Notes: a model not told the origin generated them from the sequence alone. Positions 20,800 through 32,762 are shown, numbered from the stretch's first letter. The stretch: DNA of 39,201 bases from Chara braunii (GCA_003427395.1 BFEA01000067.1:1802217-1841417), one strand, 5' to 3'. Numbers and translations are program-made.

Positions 20800-22030
20800 C
20801 AAGATAGTGTGTTGACATACTACAGCGGCAAAGGTTGACTTGATCTTATACCCAAAACGGGTCGTGAGCCGTTATGCTAGTCAAACTAAGCCTGCACCTC
20901 TACGTATACCAGGATTGTTCCTCTTCTAACTGAAGTAAGAGTCAACCCAGTAGGTTAAGGTGTGGATACACGGATCGAGTTCATCCTACCTCTGGACCAA
21001 CTCCTTTTAGTAGGAACCAAGGGAAAACCCACACTTTCGATTTCGCCTCTGATCAACTGAGGCTCGAACTCGTGATCTCGAGATTAGAAGTAGTTGGAAA
21101 CTAAGAAAATAGGCCCCTGCCCTAATAACCCGAAAGTTGGCCGCACGCGGCCATTGGAGGTAGTTCCATTAGATTTTCTTTAATTTTTTTTTTTTGTGAT
21201 CCGTTAAACCACTATTACCTCTGCCAGTGTTGAAAAATTACGAGGTTTTGCCAGTTCCAGAAGAAATCGGGGGTGGGACACAGGGTCGACGAAGTCCCAT
21301 AAAATTGAGTTTTATAGTGCCGTGAGTGGAAGGAAAATGGAAAAAAAGAAGATGTTTTCTCAACTACGATGATGTCGGGCAAGGTAGTTTAGGAGGTCGT
21401 GCTCACAATCTTCCTCTACAGAATCCACCTTACAGGTAAGGCGGTCACATTCTGAATGTTACTGTTTTTTTTTTTCCCTTTGTCGTGTGTTTCTTACGAG
21501 TCCCCTGCCAATGAGGCTGCCAATGAGGCAGGGCGGAATCCGTTATCTGCTCAAGTTGTTCGTGATCTGCTCAAGTTGTGCTTCGTCAGAGGATTATAAC
21601 CCTTATCACACTGACACTTAGGCGAATGTATCCAACCCTTTGCACCGCCGGATCCGTGTGCCCGTTTTTTTCCCCTTCTATTCTCTTTTTTTAATAAGAC
21701 AACCTGGCCACGGGGCTGAGATGCCCTCACTGAAGGCACACTCACACTACCACTTCCAATATTGTATACAATTGCCATCACGGCTAAAACTATGTTTATT
21801 TTTTTTTTCTTCTTCTTTTCTGAGGTTCACGGCCGCAATTTTTTTTATGTTTTTTTTCGTTCTTTCCATGGCAGTACCAGAACGAAAACAGAGTGGTACC
21901 CAGGCTCGGCAAACTCGGAGTGCAGCGAAATTTAGGGTCGGTAAAAATAGGCTCGGAGGTACCAGTGGTTTAAGTTCGTTATTTTAATATTTCTATATGT
22001 ATATTACCTAAGTTGTACGATAGGTTCATT
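20800..22030. other. Noncoding stretch
   Basis: No gene recognised. Small direct duplications occur at 21,508-21,531 (GCCAATGAGGC twice) and 21,546-21,580 (ATCTGCTCAAGTTGT twice). A minus-strand B-box-like GAGTTCGAGCC near 21,070 belongs to a decayed tRNA-like head. Confidence 0.55.
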
Positions 22031-22547
22031 GATTGTTGAAAAGGAAGTCGAAGCAGCTACTTACCAAGAACTACAGGGCCATATCACATGAGGAACATCG
22101 CTCCCCAACCAGCCCTTTCGCCCCAATAGGTAAAATGAATCTTCTGCTAAAATATGGAAAGATACATCGAGTGGATAAACTAAATTATAATTATTTTTTT
22201 CGAGAACTGGACTTGCATACAATCGTGCCTCTACGTCTAGACAGGAGATATGTTCAAGTTCATCAAACACATTATGAGACTAGGGAAAAATAACATAATG
22301 GGGGATTATGTCTTATAGTCGGGAGTGAATCTGCCCAGATTCGGGAGGCAGATTTTTTTAATATAAGGGAATAACGAAACAAAGCAGACAAAGTCGTGAG
22401 CATATGAGAGTGCACATGAACGACTTCGATCGAAGCAAGAAAGACAAAGGACGTGAATTACGAAGGCAGGAAAGATCGCAAGCACAGCAAGTGAAGCAAA
22501 TGCCTTAGTCATTCAAGTTGAGCACACGAGCGCAAGCTATAGCGCTA

Positions 22548-22602
22548 GTAGGATAGCGAGCAAGACAAAGCGAGCAAGACAAAGCGAGCAAGACGGGCGA
22601 GC
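22548..22602. repeat. 14-bp tandem repeat
   Basis: GCGAGCAAGACAAA is repeated three times with a partial fourth unit, inside a longer A/G/C-rich low-complexity stretch (22.5-22.75 kb). Confidence 0.85.
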
Positions 22603-22859
22603 ACTGGTATGCGCCGGTGAAAGAAAATTGATAGTGAGCATGGGAACACTACCATATACAAGCAAGAGTGAGCAAGCAAAACAACGGGCACAGATGCGAG
22701 CGCAGATAGTTGCGAGCACGCGCGCGAGCATAAGTGTTAGCATGATAACAAGCGAGTGAACGTGAGCTCTAACGCAGATTGGCCATACGCCTAAAGCGGA
22801 GACGGAGAGTGACGGGGGGGAGTGGGAGGACGTGAAGTAGGAAGAAGAAGTAGGGAGCA

Positions 22860-24253
22860 TAAAAGAATAGCAACGAAGGAAAGTGAGAAAGATATGAGAT
22901 CGAGAAAAAGAGAGGAGGGAAGACGATGATCACGAAGGAAGGAGCGATCGTTCTTCCCCGAATTCTAATGCACCCTCATTTCGACTGTATCTGACCTAGA
23001 AATGTGAAAGTGAATATGTTCGTAAGGATCGGGATCGTCAATAGGAAAAAAAAACGTAGCAGAGGGGGAACGACCCAGAGAGACGAGGAAACGAGAGGAA
23101 CGAGAAACAAAGAAGGCAAGGATTGTAACGAGGGAAAAAATGAAGAAGAAGAAGTGGCTTACCTGTCTCACGACTGTTGTGCGGTCGTGAAGATGATATT
23201 TCGAGTGTAAGTTTTGAAACTTGTGTACTCAAGTTACCACAGAGCTCTCCACGTTTCCGAAACACCATCACCACGGTGACGGAAGTAAGTTTTTTACTTT
23301 ACTATTATTATATTGCTTTATTCATATTTTTATAAGCTATGAATCGAATGAAGATACGGGTCAAATACATATCAATAAAAGAATGGGAGCACGAATCATG
23401 AGTCCGCGCGAAGGTGAAAACAAGCGCACACAATTGCTACAACAAGCACGCACGCCAACGTGCATACGAGCACGAAAGAGCAAACAAAACGAGTGAAGGC
23501 ATGAAAAGAACAGAAGGAAGAGAGAGAGAGAGTGAGAGAGTGACCGATAGTGAAGATGGACAATAATCGGTCCCGAGCACACGAACAAATGCGCACCGTG
23601 TGTGGAGGAGGATGCAAAGAAAAAGGAAGGAGAAGAAGAGGGAAGGAGACAAGTGGTGATTGGTAGGGATGAAAAGAGAAAGATAGAGAAAAAGAGAGAG
23701 GAGAGAAAAGACGTACCTAGTATATGCTGACTGCCTACATTGGTGGTAACGACACGTACATTGGTCTTCACCTTCGATGTGATCTTGTTTCATGAATATA
23801 GATAGGCTAGCTAGGTTGAGTAGTGTAGGTTGAGCGTTGGGCGTTGATCAGTAGGAACGACATTGGATACTATGTGGGTGCGGTGTGAGAATGTTGGCTT
23901 TGACATTCGAGTTCATTGTACAGCTCTTATTTGAATAGTATCTTGGTTCATTGTGCTCTCTGCTTAATACGTGACTATTTGGGCTACAACATGATTTTGC
24001 AATTCAGATTTCAATTTATTGCTCTCGCTTATATTCCTTGCAGTTCACTTCGGTATTAGCGGTCATACTATCATATGAGGCTTTGAAAGTGACAAAGAGG
24101 GAAAGTAGGGGAAAATGAGGTTGAGATGGAGGGACGCAGAAAGTAGAAACAAACGATCACCACCTACCCCGCATACAAGGCACCCTCATCTCGACGATAT
24201 CCGACCTGAAATTCGCTATGACTTTGTTATAAATTCGCTAATAATGTACTGGA

Positions 24254-24309
<56 letters not shown>

Positions 24310-24700
24310 TCAATTATGTAAGTAAGGCAGTACGACAAAGATGGTGGAGGCGAGAGGACAATGGAAAGGAGACGTGCATAGCAAGAAAAAAAATACAGAG
24401 GGAGTGAGAAGGAGACTTAGGAGGAAGCGGGTCACGAACATTGTTTTCGCCAAACACAAGATACCCACATTTTGACTGTAACTAATCATAAAGACTGCAT
24501 GTAAACACTTCAGACAAACCAAGGTAAGGGAAACGGGCAAGATCAAGGAGACACAGAGAGAAGGAGGAACAAGAAAGGAGAAGAAGAGCAGGGGGATGCC
24601 AAGCAGATGAAGGAGAAGAAACGGGGATAGGCTGAGGAAACGAAAGAAAACGACAAAGGAAGAAAAATGGGGGACCAAATAAGACTTACCTGCAACAATG
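22860..24700. repeat. Purine-rich dispersed repeat, three copies
   Basis: The landmark CACCCTCATTTCGACTGTAT then CTGACCT occurs at about 22,972. Related forms lie at about 24,181 (CACCCTCATCTCGACGATAT) and 24,458 (TACCCACATTTTGACTGTAA). Each follows 70-120 bp of purine-rich DNA. ACTTACCTG-like words close the units at 23,158 and 24,684. Minus-strand Ser/Leu/Phe frames here are pyrimidine-tract artefacts. Confidence 0.65.
24258..24309. repeat. (ATT)n microsatellite
   Basis: About 17 uninterrupted TTA units. Confidence 0.98.
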
Positions 24701-25900
24701 AAAAATTGATCGGATCTAGAGTGATGTGAGTTGTGTCATTTCACAACTAAATTATACCAAAAAATATCAAATATACATTAAATTATGTTTTGCTTTATTT
24801 ATTTACTTTATTTATCTTTCATTCAAATTTCTTTTGCACTCACTCATAAAATGCCCTTGATTAGAAAAATCGAAATAGATGTAGGAATGTTGAATATTCA
24901 GCTCCTTAGAATCTGAGTGTGAACAGACACAGTGACTGCCAGTGGTGGCTCGGGGGGATCATGACGTGATAATCGTTCATTGGACTTGGGTATAGTAGCA
25001 ATCCCCAAACGAATGGGATGCAGTTGCCCATCCAAGACTACAATATGAAACAAATGATTGACACATATTGTTATTCATGACCACTCCTCTTTATTACCCT
25101 ATTTTTCCCGAAACATTTATAAACTTGATTGCTAGTTGGTACACTTATTTCAGACTAGACCCGCAACTATAAAACTCTAGTAAGAGGGCAACTGACTAAA
25201 AGATCGATTATTTTGTCAGCAGTTGTGTCTTTCAGCTGCTCCCTTTTCCCCCGTTAAAGAACAAATATGTTTATAATCGACACTTTCATGTGCAAGCGTG
25301 CACACACAATCATGATAGTGATAGACACTGTTTGGATTGTTTGACACCAACAGTACTGCGAGCGGACATGTCCTGGATATCGGATTTGTTACCAACCAAT
25401 TGAGCTAGGTTGTTTGCCCAGTTGCTACCAGGGGATAGGTTCAGGTGAAGGAGTGAGCATTAAAGATTGAGAGAGTTGAAGTTGAAAAAAATACCAACGT
25501 GTCGAGAAGAGTGAAGGTGATTATGAAACTTGCTTGACTTATTTTGACAAATTAGCGTATTAGGATTAGTTCAAGTATGAGTGTACTCGGACATCCTTAA
25601 GCCTCATACGTAAATGAATTGCCACTGGTGGAAGGAGGGGCGACTAACCCAAGGATTGAACATTTTTCAAGTAGTTGCACCTCCCATCTACCTCCCCCAC
25701 CTTTATAAAGTAATGATCGATGGTCATTGACACACGCACACTCATACACGTCATAGTCAAAGACTCTACCAATAATAAACAGAGAGGAGGAAAGCAAGTC
25801 ATCTCGGTTGGCTGGAACTAAGAGTGTTGTAGAAATAATTGAAACCGTGATTTTTGAAGACCCATCTGTGACTAACCGATTGAACTAGGTCGCTGGCTGA
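24700..25900. other. AT-rich noncoding stretch
   Basis: No gene recognised. The segment 25,610-25,740 resembles 32,925-33,090: both keep GCTAACACAATGA-like then GAGCATTTT-like then GCTGCACATC-like words. It is a further dispersed repeat. Confidence 0.55.
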
Positions 25901-25908
25901 AGACTTTT

Positions 25909-26186
25909 TATTATTATTATTACTTCTTATAATTATATTGTATATTATTATTATTATTATATTATTATTATTATTATTATGGTTATTATTATTATTATTT
26001 CGTTAACTGGAAGCAAGGAAATAAAAACTTATGAGGTCAACGGAACAGGGACCACAAGATGGGAGTAAGGGAAGAGATAAGGAGGAGAGAGGTTGGTTGA
26101 CAAAAGGAAAGAGGGATCGCCATTGATGGTGTGCATGTTGTTTTTCTATGATCTTTTACTCCTTGTAAGTTCATAGCATTGTCAGG

Positions 26187-26221
<35 letters not shown>

Positions 26222-26241
26222 ACATTATTATATTAATATAT
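25909..26241. repeat. ATT microsatellites and dispersed repeat copies 2 and 3
   Basis: ATT runs at 25,909-26,003 and 26,189-26,241 each lead into the AGATAAGGAGGAG / AATTGAAAGGTGAGAG-type sequence described for 2,268-2,480. Confidence 0.8.
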
Positions 26242-26496
26242 TTTTATCGTTATTATATTATATAAGGAAGGTTAGAGATGAAATAATATGCGACAATTGA
26301 AAGGTGAGAGTCATCATTAGTTTATGGTGATATCTGACTTCTCCATCCCCCTCCATTTCCCCTTTGTCTCATCCTCTAACATATCAATCTTTTCGATTAT
26401 GATATATTTCATTTGAATTCCTTGAAATAAGTCATAGCTCCGATGAACTTTCAGTTTCATACAAGCACTTGCTTGAATCACGCATATTCGAGTAAA

Positions 26497-26675
26497 AGAG
26501 CGATTGCGAGAGCTCTATCGGAGTTAAGGAAAAACTTTGGAGGCAGAGAACTTGAAGGTACGTGCAACTGACCTCATTTTCTTACACAAAAGGATCAAAG
26601 TATAGAGCGATTGCAGGAACTCTGCCAGAGTTCATGAGAAACTTTTGAGGTGGGGAACCAAAATGTGCGTATGCT
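26497..26675. repeat. Two-unit direct repeat, 107-bp offset
   Basis: AGAGCGATTGC, then CTCT then GAGTT, AAACTTT, GAACT and GTACGTGC at 26,497-26,566 recurs at 26,604-26,675 with about three-quarters identity. Confidence 0.8.
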
Positions 26676-26887
26676 TTGTCGTTTTCACGTATACCCCTAC
26701 AATCTATGACTCTCTAGTAGGCTGCATATATGACTAGATGATATATGACTTATTGACTTTCTTCATGACTAAGGGATATCGAAAGGAAATAAATATTATA
26801 TGCGTAAAGTGAGAACCTTGATTGTTGAAGAGAAGGAACTTAGGTACACCGGGAAAGAACCTAGGTTGCTTGGTATTGAACAACTAA

Positions 26888-29025
26888 GCAGTAGGATAGA
26901 GGTTCCAATATGAGTCGTTTTACTGCTTGTGTGCATACATATTGCTCAGTTAATGACAAATAGCGAGATGCTTCATTGTGAGTTATCCTGCTGTTTGTCT
27001 ACGTAAGTATTGTTCTGTAAGATTCTTTGTCTGATATCGAACCAATAGTAGAACACTCCAATGAGGGTCGTCCTATTACTTGTTTGACTTTAGTCTGGTC
27101 AACCTAAAAGGTAGTAGAGTATTCCAGCGTGAGTCACACTACTACGACTTGCTTGAGACCATGAAGACTAAGTATTAAAGAGTGGTGGGTTACTTCAATG
27201 TGAGTTAACTGCTTATTTGAACTCATGTTGGGTTGGTATTCGAAAAGTAGTGGAATACTTCAATGCAAGTTGTTTCACTACTGGTGTGCGTTATGTCATG
27301 TGCATTACATAATTGTTGACAAGAAGGATGGAGACTCCAATGTGAGTCATTATGCCACTTATTTATGTGACGTTCATTACACGTATGTTTAGGTACTAAT
27401 TATTTTATGAAAGACGAACAGTGAAATGACTTCAGTGTAAGTTGTTTTACTGATTGCTTGTGTATCGAATATGTAAGAGAGAACTCTAATGAGGGTAATC
27501 ATATTACTTGTTTGACTTTGGTTTGACCAACCTTAAGGAATGGTAGAGTACCTTAGTGTGAGTTACTCAGCAACCGTAAGAAGGGTGGTGGAATGTTATA
27601 GGGTGAGTTACTCGACTACTTGTATAAACCTTTGAAATGATATTGAAAAGGAGGTGGGATACTTCAGTGCAAGTTATTTTAGCACTTGTGTGACTTGGTG
27701 ATATGTGTTTTACATAATTGTTAACAAGAAAGATGAAGACTTTAGTGTGAGTCATAATGTCGTGTGTCCATGTGTTATTCGTTGGCATAAAAAATATATG
27801 TACTAACTATATTTTTGAAGTTATTTTACTATGAAGTTATTTTACTATGAAGTTATTTTACTATTCGCTTGCATGTCAAACCGGTAATAAGAGGTTTTAG
27901 TGTGGGTCGTCCTAATACGTGTTTGACCCTAAGATGATTAATGTTGAAAAGTGAAAGAAAGTGCATGTGATTGGAAAGTGGTAAGATACTCTAATGCGAG
28001 TTATCCTGATACTTGCTTGTGAAAGTGTAAACATCTACGAAGTCTGATCAATCACTGACTACGTACAAACTGCTCGACTAAGCACTGAATGAGTAGTAGG
28101 ATACTCTAGTGAGAGTCATCTTACTGCTTGATTCGAGAGTTTAGATAATGCGATTTCAAAACCTTAGTAGGGGGCTTCAGTGGGGGTCATCCTATTACTA
28201 ACTTAAGTCTATAAGTAACTAGAGTTGAAGGAGCAGCAAGAATACTCTAGTGTAAGTTAGCTTATTGTTTTCTTTCTGTTTCTTTACTAGTCCTCAACTT
28301 ATCTAACGCCGAAAAACAAGGCAGTATGATACTCTAGTGAGAGTCATCCTATTACTTGATGTGCGAAAAAAGGTAGTATGGAGCTCTAGTGTAGGTCATT
28401 CTATTACTTACTTAAGGTTAGACTACTTAATGCTAAAAACGTAGTAGAAGACTCTATTGAGGGCGCCCTATTACTTTTAAGTCCAACGTGATTTATCATA
28501 CTACTTGTTTTCTATCTATAAATTCAACCGTTTAACTTTAAGTGGGTAAGAGTCATCCTATTACACGCTTGAAATCATACTGCACATTATTCGAGGAGTA
28601 ATTGGGGGATCCAGTGAGGGTTGTACCATTACTAACTTGAACTATAGACTAATCTACGGTGTAAATAAATGTGAATTGTCTGTTGAATATTAAAAGAAAT
28701 AGTAGGGTGTTCTAGTGTGAACCATTATACTATTTGTTTTAAGTCGGGTAGTTGGATACTCCAATGTGAGTTATACTGCTACTTGTATAAATCGTTATAT
28801 ACATAACTATCCATCGTTTGGTTGTATGTGGGTTGAATGAAATTGAAAGGGTGGTTGAAAGCTCCAATGTGAGTTATCTTGTCACTTGTTTGAATATAGA
28901 TTGCTTGAAATTGATTAGTAGAGGTTTCAATGTGAATCAATCCACTCCCTATGTGTGTCAGATTAAGAAGAACCCAAGGAAAATAGGAAATAAGCGTACT
29001 CTAGTGAGAGTAACTTTTACGTGTC
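26888..29025. repeat. Array of about 30 imperfect palindromic units
   Basis: About 30 units of roughly 36-42 bp are separated by variable 20-60 bp spacers. The left arm is about GTAGTAGGATACTC, the loop TAGTGT, CAATGT or CAGTGT, and the right arm GAGTCATCCTACTAC, often followed by TTG. Left arms start near 26,888, 26,961, 27,046, 27,111, 27,181, 27,246, 27,324, 27,419, 27,474, 27,542, 27,586, 27,651, 27,728, 27,882, 27,976, 28,091, 28,165, 28,231, 28,320, 28,373, 28,441, 28,595, 28,699, 28,747 and 28,850, with partial units between. Arms vary together: ACTC with GAGT, ACTT with AAGT (27,246; 27,419; 27,651), GTTC with GAAC (28,699). It has no protein-coding frame and is not a prokaryotic CRISPR, because spacers are unequal and repeats degenerate. 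Confidence 0.85.
27827..27874. repeat. 16-bp triplication of a right arm
   Basis: ATGAAGTTATTTTACT occurs three times in tandem inside the palindrome array. This is a local expansion of the AAGTTATTTTACT right arm without matching left arms. Confidence 0.9.
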
Positions 29026-29029
29026 ATAA

Positions 29030-30190
29030 AAGAACGGAAGAATGATCAAAGCCGCTAAAAAAAAAAAAAAGGAAATAATAATAACCATATAAAGTGAATT
29101 CACTTGTGGACTTTGAAAATAATATGAATATGGGCTCAAGTTAATTGTAGTCACGTAAGCACCAAAATGTGTACTTAATCCGATGAGAGAAAATGAGGAG
29201 ATTAAAACTAAAAAAAAATATAATTTTCTGTTAACGATTTAGGACATAGGCGCAAGTCTACTTGAGGAAAAAAACGAAGGGATAAATGACACAAACATGT
29301 TGTTAAGTAGGATTAGGAGTTGAACTTTGGAATGTCATTCTGAAAGCTTACGATTATGCTGTAAGGATTCGACCTTCGAAAAACAAGTGGGCGAAAAACG
29401 AAACATGGGATGTTGAGTATTTGTCAACTTGTATGTGTGCAAATTATTGTCATACTTAATTGAGAAAGGACTTGTTGGAAGGAACCGCACGATCTACAAT
29501 TGATAACATGTCGGTTTTTATCGATTCAACTATTCCTCTTTGACTTGATACCCACACATGAAGACAAACCTTGTAGCTAGTAAAAATTTTCACCTTTATT
29601 CAAATGTCTGAATAATCATAATCACGCTCAAGAGTCCTTTGAAGTAAAGTGAGGGTGTTGGGCTCGACAAGTCTCAAGAAAAATAAAACTGCTAGACGTG
29701 GTTTTGGGAAGTGAGAGACAAATCAATAATTTGGACTGAAGGTTGACTCCGTTAGTGCATGATATATGGACTGTCCTTATATGTTTTTTGCAAATTCGTC
29801 GTGTGCGAGTGTTGGTTTGAACTGGATTTGACTGCTTTAAGAACCTCGGGCGCACCGCACTTGTGAAAGTGGAAAGTGTTTCGTCTGTAATACCTTATAC
29901 TCAATATTGCCTAATAAACCTTTATTTTATTTCCACAAGAGTTGTAATTGTCCGAGTAAAGACATTCCTAATAAAGTGAGGGTACGATCAAGACATTCTT
30001 GTCATTAAGTCTCAACCTTTGAAATTTTATCGTTATATGTGCATTGATTAGAGTTTTTATATAATGTATGGATAAAATGCAAATAAATTAAAGAGATGTC
30101 TGCCTGAAAGTTCATCAGTCAAAGTGAACCTGAATTATAAGTCGGTCCGGGAGATCAACGCCCCGATGCCTGACACCTATACGGGTCAGT
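29030..30190. other. AT-rich noncoding stretch
   Basis: No palindromic units continue past about 29,025. No ORF longer than 75 codons and no RNA gene was recognised. Confidence 0.6.
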
Positions 30191-30236
30191 CCTAGTTGTT
30201 CAACCTCGCACATGTCTACACTACGACGATTGAGCA

Positions 30237-30385
30237 AACACTCTCGACTGATTTACCTCTGCGATTGCAAGCAGAAACCTTCGCACGTGAGTCAGTAGCT
30301 CAACATGGATACACCTACCTGAGGGTGGTGACAACCCCTCGGTTAGAGGTGAGTTGTACCTTGCGGAGCCCTGTCCTGTCACAGG
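30237..30385 (-). repeat. Repeat D, copy 3 (inverted)
   Basis: On the minus strand it contains GGTACAACTCACC, GGGGTTGTCACCACCCTCAG, CACGTGCGAAGGTTTC and GCAATCGCAGAGGTA, colinear with 7.6 and 8.5 kb. Its open frame reads VELLTHVRRFLLAIAEVNQS, the best-preserved version of the possible ancestral peptide. Confidence 0.75.
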
Positions 30386-30575
30386 GAGCCGTAAAGGTAT
30401 AGTTGCCATGCACGGTCAGAGTGGCATTTTCGCTGACTCAAAAACAGTATTTACCCCAGCGTGACACGACCGTGAGGTCCGACACTTACCACAGGGTGTG
30501 AGACCGCTGTGCCAGACATTTTTTTTTCCTTTTTTCGATGGATTGATTGATTAGTTTGTTGGTTGCAGGGGGGTT

Positions 30576-30602
30576 CCCCCCCCCTTCCCCCCCCCCCCCC
30601 GT
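30576..30602. repeat. Poly(C) tract
   Basis: A short C run, TT, then about 16 C. It is followed by CACACACATAC and, at 30,736-30,770, by two long A runs. Confidence 0.95.
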
Positions 30603-31099
30603 GCACACACATACTCCTACTCACACCGCTTATTGGGGGTTCACAAGTCGTTCTACAAGCAACAAGTTTACCATCCCAAATATATATATTTTAATCTATA
30701 TATACATGTATATAGAGCACGACTTCCTCGACGGGTAAAAAAAAAAAAAAAAAAAGTTAAAAAAAAAAGTTCGACGTTCGACCGAACAATAGTCAGGGGG
30801 GTTTCGAACGTTTGGCCGATCGGACCGTCTTGCTCAGCGGTTAAACGTTCAAACAGATTACTGGGGCAAAATTCCTTGTACTTCAGTCGAGAGTTTTATC
30901 ATCAGATTCCAGACCAGGATTTACAAGGCCTCGCTTTCAAAGAATTATGGTAAGATGCGTGCACTTCAGACAAGAGTGGCACAAAGTTTACACGCCAGAT
31001 TGTTAGCCGTTCGACGTGTCACAATGACCGAACTCGGGTAACCCTCCTTAGAACTATATATAGGTTTTGTTTTGTGATGTATATGAAACACTATAATAT

Positions 31100-31180
31100 C
31101 ACACGTGGTGAAGCAGTCGTAATGGCAGTGTATCTTCCCGTTCTCTAGCAGAAGATTCATTCTCATTTTACACATTTAGT
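31100..31180 (-). repeat. AGAATGAATCTTC motif, longest inverted copy
   Basis: The minus strand reads GAGAATGAATCTTCTGCTAG, then a GGGAAGATACACTGCCATTA segment and CGACTGC. Plus-strand counterparts at 3,550-3,610 and 16,535-16,590 read ATGAATCT, CATGGAAAGACACACTGGCAT and GATTGCA in the same order. Confidence 0.55.
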
Positions 31181-31277
31181 GTCCAGGACAACTCTAGATA
31201 AAATAAGGAAAATGCAAGTCGTGGATGATGTTGAAAACTCGTAGGAGTCGCAGAGATGGGTCGCAAACCTGCACACC
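31181..31277 (+). repeat. 97-bp direct repeat, left copy
   Basis: Shares CAGGACAA, AAAATAAGGAAAATGCAAGT, GGATGATGTTGAAAACTCGT and CGCACACC-type elements with 31,783-31,879, 602 bp downstream, at roughly 85-90% identity. Identity stops on both sides. It could be flanking copies of a small dispersed element or termini of a 600-bp unit. Confidence 0.85.
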
Positions 31278-31782
31278 GGGGGAATCTCGACGGATGGACG
31301 AAACTGCTTCGCCACAACTTAAGCGAGAAGAAAAACTCCTCCCCTTCACCAGTGTTGACTGCCTGTGCTGTGGATGCAGATTCGCTCACGCCATGTACGC
31401 TGCGACGGGGCGAAGTGCAAAAGGGGCAGCACATGAGGGAACGCAACTTGCTATAGCTGGCCATGCGCTAGTCACATATACTGTTGCTTGACCAAGTGCG
31501 GTATCAGGTAGAGTTGCCGACGTAGTTCTCCACCCTGGGTGAATTCCTTGGTCCCTCGCATGCCCACTGTAGATAGTGTAGGGAATTTTTCTCAGCATCG
31601 ATGGTCGTGGAAGCCTTAGAAGAGAAAACAGTCCCCCTAGAGATGTTGTAGATTGATGGTGAAGAGAAAAACCAACTCAACCGATTGGAGTTCCATATGT
31701 GAAAATTGTCGATAGTAGTAGGTCCACCCTTGATCGACCGTGGCGTGACCAACCACACCACTCGAAAACTGCACAGTTGCTG

Positions 31783-31879
31783 CCCAGGACAAGTCCATAT
31801 AAAATAAGGAAAATGCAAGTCATGGATGATGTTGAAAACTCGTAGGAGTCACAAAGATGGGCCGCAGGCCCGCACACCT
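31783..31879 (+). repeat. 97-bp direct repeat, right copy
   Basis: Partner of 31,181-31,277. The 505 bp between the copies has overlapping frames on both strands but no recognised protein. Confidence 0.85.
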
Positions 31880-32660
31880 CCTAAACCATCCTAAATCCCT
31901 CCATCGTCCCGCTAATGACCGTGGCGTGTTGCAGGGAATGGTGGAATGAGCGTACAAGCGGTGGCATCTGGAGGAAGAAGTGAGCTACTCCAGAGGTTGA
32001 AGGCAACTATGCAGAAGGGCTGAAGTGGAGCAGCGATTTGATCGAGGAGTATGGTGTCGGGCGTCGGCAGAGAAATGGAATGAAGAAGATTATACTAGTG
32101 CTGAACGAATGGTTGGAGAGAAATGGAACTGGAACAAGTTGCATGGCCTGTAATGATTTGGATGTTAAAAAAAACAAAAATGAATGCATATTCTTGGTGA
32201 AAAAAAAGGTATTTGGTACTATAAGTAGCAAGAGACATATCTTTAGAAAGATACACTTTGTTTTTATTTTGGCTTTGGTGGTTATGTGGCAACGCACAAA
32301 AGTCCCCATAAAGTAAAAAAACAAATCAATGCATTTTCCCCAAACAAGGCAAGACACTTCCCGTCACCTTGAATAGAAATAGATGCATATCATTTTTTAG
32401 GGAAGATCATACGATTTTCCATCATGTTTCGCATGTTATGTGGCGAGACACAATGTTCCATAGCTACCCTGCAAGGAACCGCTCCAAGGTGTGTTATAAG
32501 GAGCCTGTGGTCCTATTCCCTTTGTTCATTCGATATCTGCCGTTGTCGAAGGTGGCATACAAAAGTGGCGAATTGGTGAGGAATCGCCCTCATTGTCAAA
32601 TGACTTCACCACTTCAATAGGTCGAGGAAAGGACCTACCAATAACTTTTTTGCAGGTTGG
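31880..32660. other. Noncoding stretch
   Basis: Frames at 32.0-32.36 kb overlap on both strands and show no family motif. Nothing else was recognised. Confidence 0.55.
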
Positions 32661-32668
32661 GTGGAGTT

Positions 32669-32762
32669 TGGTTTCAGTGAGCACTCACCAAACCAAAGTT
32701 TCATGTATTATGACGAAAGTTATGACGAAAAGGTTTGGTGAGTGGTGCCACCACTCACCAAA
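32669..32762. repeat. Paired palindromes (foldback/MITE remnant)
   Basis: TTTGGTGAGTGGTG (32,734-32,747) and CACCACTCACCAAA (32,749-32,762) are perfect 14-bp arms around one base. Upstream, TTTGGTTTCAGTGAG and CTCACCAAACCAAA form a related imperfect palindrome around 32,669-32,698. Between them GTTATGACGAAA-type words are duplicated. Confidence 0.7.

Noticed and set aside
22050-22070. CTACTTACC words here and at 23,158 and 24,684 as splice donors (minus) or U1-like ends
   Set aside because: No open exon adjoins them on the minus strand. The 23,158 and 24,684 words lie within dispersed repeats, and the 22,050 word has no coding context.
23361-23793. Minus-strand Ser/Leu/Phe-rich ORFs of 118-136 codons
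   Set aside because: Arise from pyrimidine tracts. Three overlapping frames are open at once and no motif is present.
26888-29025. CRISPR array
   Set aside because: Eukaryotic context, degenerate palindromic repeats, unequal and related spacers, and no cas genes.
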